DNA of 64,000 nucleotides. Origin: Pedobacter sp. N36a (GTDB lineage: Bacteria > Bacteroidota > Bacteroidia > Sphingobacteriales > Sphingobacteriaceae). Position numbers and translations under genes: made by a program. The stretch's first letter is position 1; each line of letters opens with the position of its first letter. The notes under the pieces were generated by a model. The model saw only the letters and a list, made by a program, of their open reading frames with translations. It searched no databases and was not told the DNA's origin. Location of the stretch: NCBI RefSeq assembly GCF_014472395.1, contig NZ_JACSZW010000001.1, positions 770,626-834,625 of the forward strand, in the 5' to 3' direction. Shown here one piece after another: positions 62,001 through 64,000 of the stretch.

Positions 62001-62401
62001 GTATCAATGACAGAGGTGGCGTATTAGGTGCAATGGAAACTATGTACCAACGAGGTAAAATCCAGGAAGAAAGTCTTTATTATGAGACCTTAAAACACAA
62101 TGGAGAATATCCAATTGTCGGGGTGAATACCTTCTTAAATAAAAATGGCTCCCCTACTGTTGTTCCAGGTGAAGTGATTAGAGCTACAGAAGATGAGAAA
62201 CAATATCAAATTACTGCTTTAAAAACCTTCCAGGACAGAAACGCAGCACATACAGCCACTATCCTCAAAAAGTTGCAAAAGTCGGCCATAGCTGGTGAAA
62301 ACATCTTTGAAGAACTAATGGAAGTATGTAAGGTTTGCTCTTTGGGACAAATATCGAATGCCCTTTATGAAGTCGGCGGACAATACCGAAGAAATATGTA
62401 G
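59009..62401 (+). CDS. icmF: Fused isobutyryl-CoA mutase (IcmF), B12-dependent
   Basis: A 1130-residue fusion of three modules. Residues 10-150 are the B12-binding domain, with the cobalt-coordinating His25 in [11 protein letters not shown] and the GGGGV segment. Residues 175-420 are a MeaI-type G-protein chaperone: Walker [15 protein letters not shown] (about 203-216), a [20 protein letters not shown] block and a [10 protein letters not shown] switch. Residues 550-1130 are the mutase barrel ([59 protein letters not shown]). The order B12-GTPase-mutase is specific to IcmF, distinct from separate MutA/MutB. It isomerises isobutyryl-CoA and n-butyryl-CoA, possibly also pivalyl- or isovaleryl-CoA. 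Single gene between terminators. Confidence 0.95.
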   Translation: MEQIEIYKPKNKIRFVTAAALFDGHDATINIMRRILQSSGAEVIHLGHNRSVEEVVNCAIQEDVQGIAMTSYQGGHIEYFKYMYDLLQERGSSHIKIFAGGGGVILPSEIAELQAYGITRIYSPDDGRKMGLQGMINNMLEQTDYITVTSLNEELKSIPKKDVKSIASAITVAENDPEGAQAFVDELKKLTLKNQAPVLGITGTGGSGKSSLVDELVRRFLMEVKDKTMAIISVDPSKRKTGGALLGDRIRMNAINNSRVYMRSLATRQANLALSRNVQESIDICKAAGYDLIIVETSGIGQSDTEITEHCDVSLYVMTPEFGAATQLEKIDMLDFADLVAINKFDKRGALDALRDVRKQYKRNHNLFDAKDENIPVFGTMASQFNDPGMNNLFSALMDKIKEKTKVDFNAQLELSSEQSEKIYIIPPDRIRYLAEIAEASQTYNEWVEKQCAIARKLYQLQGVIQLSKDEKSNKDFPGIASINDTLQDVYQHLEEQLDGDCRKLLRQWPDTKIKYKQEFFVYKVRDKEIKQPLFYESLSKLKIPKVSLPRYEDWGDVLRWLLTENVPGEFPYAAGVFPLKRDGEDPTRMFAGEGGPERTNKRFHYVSLGQPAHRLSTAFDSVTLYGEDPHIRPDIYGKIGNSGVSIATLDDAKKLYSGFDLCAASTSVSMTINGPAPMLLGFFMNAAIDQQCEKYIIEQGLQDQVEKKINALYKSKGIQRPSYSGALPEGNNGLGLMLLGVTGDEVLPAEVYAKIRAYAISTVRGTVQADILKEDQAQNTCIFSTEFALRMMGDIQSYFITEKVRNFYSVSISGYHIAEAGANPISQLAFTLSNGFTFVEYYLSRGMNIDDFAPNLSFFFSNGIDPEYSVIGRVARRIWAKAIKNKYKGNDRSQKLKYHIQTSGRSLHAQEIDFNDIRTTLQALYAIYDNCNSLHTNAYDEAITTPTEESVRRAMAIQLIINRELGLAKNENPLQGAFIIEDLTDLVEEAVLQEFKRINDRGGVLGAMETMYQRGKIQEESLYYETLKHNGEYPIVGVNTFLNKNGSPTVVPGEVIRATEDEKQYQITALKTFQDRNAAHTATILKKLQKSAIAGENIFEELMEVCKVCSLGQISNALYEVGGQYRRNM

Positions 62402-62439
62402 GGATCAACTTGTAAATTTCAAAGTCCCTATAAATTTGA

Positions 62440-62489
62440 GATAAAACAAGAAAGCCTGAATAAAATTATTCAGGCTTTCTTGTTTTATC
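62440..62489. terminator. Long perfect palindrome, bidirectional terminator
   Basis: Two 24-base arms (62440-62463, starting GATAAAACAAGAAAGCC, and 62466-62489) are exact complements around two bases. T-rich and A-rich ends serve both icmF (+) and the desaturase gene (-). Confidence 0.88.
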
Positions 62490-62502
62490 TAATTCGTATA
62501 GC

Positions 62503-63483
62503 TTAAGAATGTATCCAGCTAAATTTATAATCCATTGTAGGGTTTTTCATTCTATCTGCTACGCGTAACAACCGATCTGGTAAGGCCATGATATAATCAC
62601 GAGCTTTCTCCCCAGTTTCATTTAGATCGCGCATGCTCTCTAATTTCCACTCTTCAATCAGCTGCTGCATGATTTCTACGTAGTCTACCGCAGTATATAC
62701 GCCTAAACGCTGTGCAGCATCCGTAAAGTGACCAAATGTTTGTCCGATTTTAAGTCCCATTTCACGAAGAAAGTGAGCAGGCATGACAATCTTTTTACGC
62801 ATCATATCCTCAAAAGCAACCATTGCTTCGTTTGGATCTACTTCAAAAATTTTAGCCATAAAGTCTTTATAGGCTTTAGCATGACGAGCTTCATCAGAAG
62901 CAATTACACCACACATTCTGGAAAGTAAAACATCACCATCCTTCTTAGCCATCGAAGCTACTCTTCTATGCGAAATATTTGTAGCTAGTTCCTGGAAACT
63001 AGTATATACAAAATTTCTGTATGGATCATGTCCAGTACCTATATCAAATCCATCAGCAATCAGATACTGAGTAGAGATTTCCATTTGACGCATATCTACG
63101 CGGCCGGAAAGGTAAAGATATCTATTTAGTAAATCTCCGTGTCTATTCTCCTCTGCAGTCCAATGACGCACCCATTTCATCCAGCCACCCTGTTCATCTT
63201 TAGTGATTCCGTCTACCATCGTTAACCATGATTCATAAGTTGGCAAAGCCTCTTCTGTAATGGTGTCACCGATTAAGACAGCAACTAGGTCATAAGATAA
63301 CCCATCTGCATTCTCACGTAATTGTTTTATATCCTGAAAAAACGTATCGCTGGTTGAATCCGGCAAGAAATCAGAAGGCTGCCAATTAGTGTCAATCGGT
63401 TTCAAGTAGGTGTCCATCATCTCCAGCATATAGCTTTCGATATGTAACATCACTTCTCGTCTTTTTTCTGCGAAAAAACTCAT
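62503..63483 (-). CDS. Acyl-ACP desaturase (ferritin-like di-iron)
   Basis: A 326-residue soluble di-iron enzyme of the stearoyl-ACP desaturase family. Iron ligands are Glu78 in ITEEALPTYESW, Glu112/His115 in EENRHGD and Asp-Glu/His in SDEARHAKAY (Glu198, His201). The EENRHG and DEARH motifs mark the acyl-ACP type, not the membrane His-box type. It introduces a cis double bond in acyl-ACP using O2 and reduced ferredoxin, so supplying unsaturated fatty acids under aerobic conditions. Uncommon outside plants and actinobacteria but known in Bacteroidetes. Own promoter at 63509-63516; ends against icmF. Confidence 0.93.
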   Translation of the reverse strand: MSFFAEKRREVMLHIESYMLEMMDTYLKPIDTNWQPSDFLPDSTSDTFFQDIKQLRENADGLSYDLVAVLIGDTITEEALPTYESWLTMVDGITKDEQGGWMKWVRHWTAEENRHGDLLNRYLYLSGRVDMRQMEISTQYLIADGFDIGTGHDPYRNFVYTSFQELATNISHRRVASMAKKDGDVLLSRMCGVIASDEARHAKAYKDFMAKIFEVDPNEAMVAFEDMMRKKIVMPAHFLREMGLKIGQTFGHFTDAAQRLGVYTAVDYVEIMQQLIEEWKLESMRDLNETGEKARDYIMALPDRLLRVADRMKNPTMDYKFSWIHS

Positions 63484-63508
63484 TGTTTTTTATGTTTTAA
63501 ATTAGTTT

Positions 63509-63516
63509 CAAAGATA
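63509..63516 (-). promoter_or_regulatory. -7 promoter element of the desaturase gene
   Basis: The minus strand reads TATCTTTG, matching TAnnTTTG. Predicted leader about 22 nt. Confidence 0.55.
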
Positions 63517-63840
63517 ACCAAAAATTGCATATTTTGTCGTCACACCATTATTTTATTCGCAATTAAGCGCCTTACAAACCAGCATCCCCGCCATTAAATT
63601 TGGTGTTCCTACCTTATAACATCATACAAAAGATTAAGTTTTCAATTCAGGCATTCTCAAACCTTTACTGTCCTATACAAGAGACATTGAGCAGGAATAA
63701 TTTTAAAGACACCGAAAAGCCGTAAGAAAACTTAAGTAGTAAGTGATCAAGGATAAGGCATCAGCTGTAGATTATGCCTGGTGATGGATTTTCAGCTATA
63801 CAGCTATGGAAACTTTTCAGTCATAAAAAAGGCTGTATAC
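63517..63840. other. Intergenic region between desaturase gene and 5S rRNA
   Basis: About 320 bp upstream of the desaturase promoter and downstream of the rRNA terminator. A CAGCTATA/CAGCTATG tandem pair near 63792-63806 was noted. No supported gene; only a 23-codon frame at about 63784. Confidence 0.4.
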
Positions 63841-63845
63841 AAGAA

Positions 63846-63871
63846 AAGCCTGTAGTTTTCACTACAGGCTT
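63846..63871 (-). terminator. Terminator of the rRNA operon
   Basis: An 11-bp perfect stem (AAGCCTGTAGT and its complement) with a loop that reads GAAA on the minus strand, followed by TTTTCTTG in that direction. It lies 12 bp beyond the 5S 3' end. Confidence 0.88.
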
Positions 63872-63882
63872 ACTTTAAGATT

Positions 63883-63990
63883 TGGCACCGACCTACTCTC
63901 CCACGTGTTACCGCAGTACCATCGGCTCTGGCGGGCTTGACTTCTCTGTTCGGAATGGGAAGAGGTAGACACCGCCGATATAGGCACCTA
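63883..63990 (-). rRNA. rrf: 5S ribosomal RNA
   Basis: About 108 nt. On the minus strand it begins TAGGTGCC and ends GGTCGGTGCCA; these ends pair as helix I with two G-T pairs. Internal landmarks are CCCATTCCGAACAGAGAAG and GCCGATGGTACTGCG, typical of Bacteroidetes 5S RNA. The orientation means that 23S and 16S genes must lie beyond the right edge. Confidence 0.95.
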
Positions 63991-64000
63991 AATATTTTTA

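Overview
The window looks like a chromosomal segment of a Bacteroidetes bacterium, most likely Sphingobacteriaceae and Pedobacter-like. The evidence is the SusC/SusD pair, a short sigma factor of the RpoD type, GlxA-like AraC regulators, a GGQ release protein, PafA-type phosphatase, TAnnTTTG promoter elements and near absence of Shine-Dalgarno sequences. Gene order is dense and ordinary for a core region. There is no phage, insertion sequence or CRISPR array.

Layout. 1-11 kb: nadC (cut by the left edge), a DUF4783 protein, gpmI with a lipoprotein, a kinase-like sensor lacking its ATPase domain followed by a single-domain receiver, a TPR protein, lon, two outer-membrane proteins (one an LpxR-like lipid A deacylase), arfB and cmk. 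11-26 kb: two complete RND efflux systems placed tail to tail. The first follows a TetR gene with a clear candidate operator; the second is divergent from an OmpR-type regulator/kinase pair. 26-34 kb: a small Ala/Lys-rich exported protein, a DUF1080 hydrolase, tRNA-Arg, a GNAT enzyme, three DJ-1/PfpI-type proteins (two fused to AraC domains, one exported with a Cys-rich module), an RpoD-like sigma factor translationally coupled to serC, an Lrp regulator and a large inverted repeat built on 11-bp units. 34-41.5 kb: a TonB-dependent SusC/SusD pair, a PepSY membrane protein and a PchR-like AraC regulator. Two 21-bp palindromes matching at 17 of 21 positions suggest an iron or metal regulon.

41.5-64 kb: rpsA, a GH20 hexosaminidase, a DCC protein, pyrR-pyrB, then a compact run: a large periplasmic TPR protein, a plug-less outer-membrane barrel, an HU-CCDC81/SPOR membrane protein, ExbB/TolQ, ExbD/TolR, a TonB/TolA-like protein and folC. 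I judge this run the most interesting part of the window. It has the parts of a Tol-Pal-like trans-envelope machine plus a predicted DNA-binding protein that could link nucleoid and peptidoglycan. After it come pafA, the fused B12-dependent mutase icmF, an acyl-ACP desaturase and, at the right edge on the minus strand, a 5S rRNA that must be the end of an rRNA operon lying further right.

Starts were moved from the longest possible reading frame where the family N-terminus, signal peptide or promoter position demanded it (2364, 10520, 23973, 29489, 32270, 43616, 52363). All functions are inferred by reading the sequence; no database search was run.
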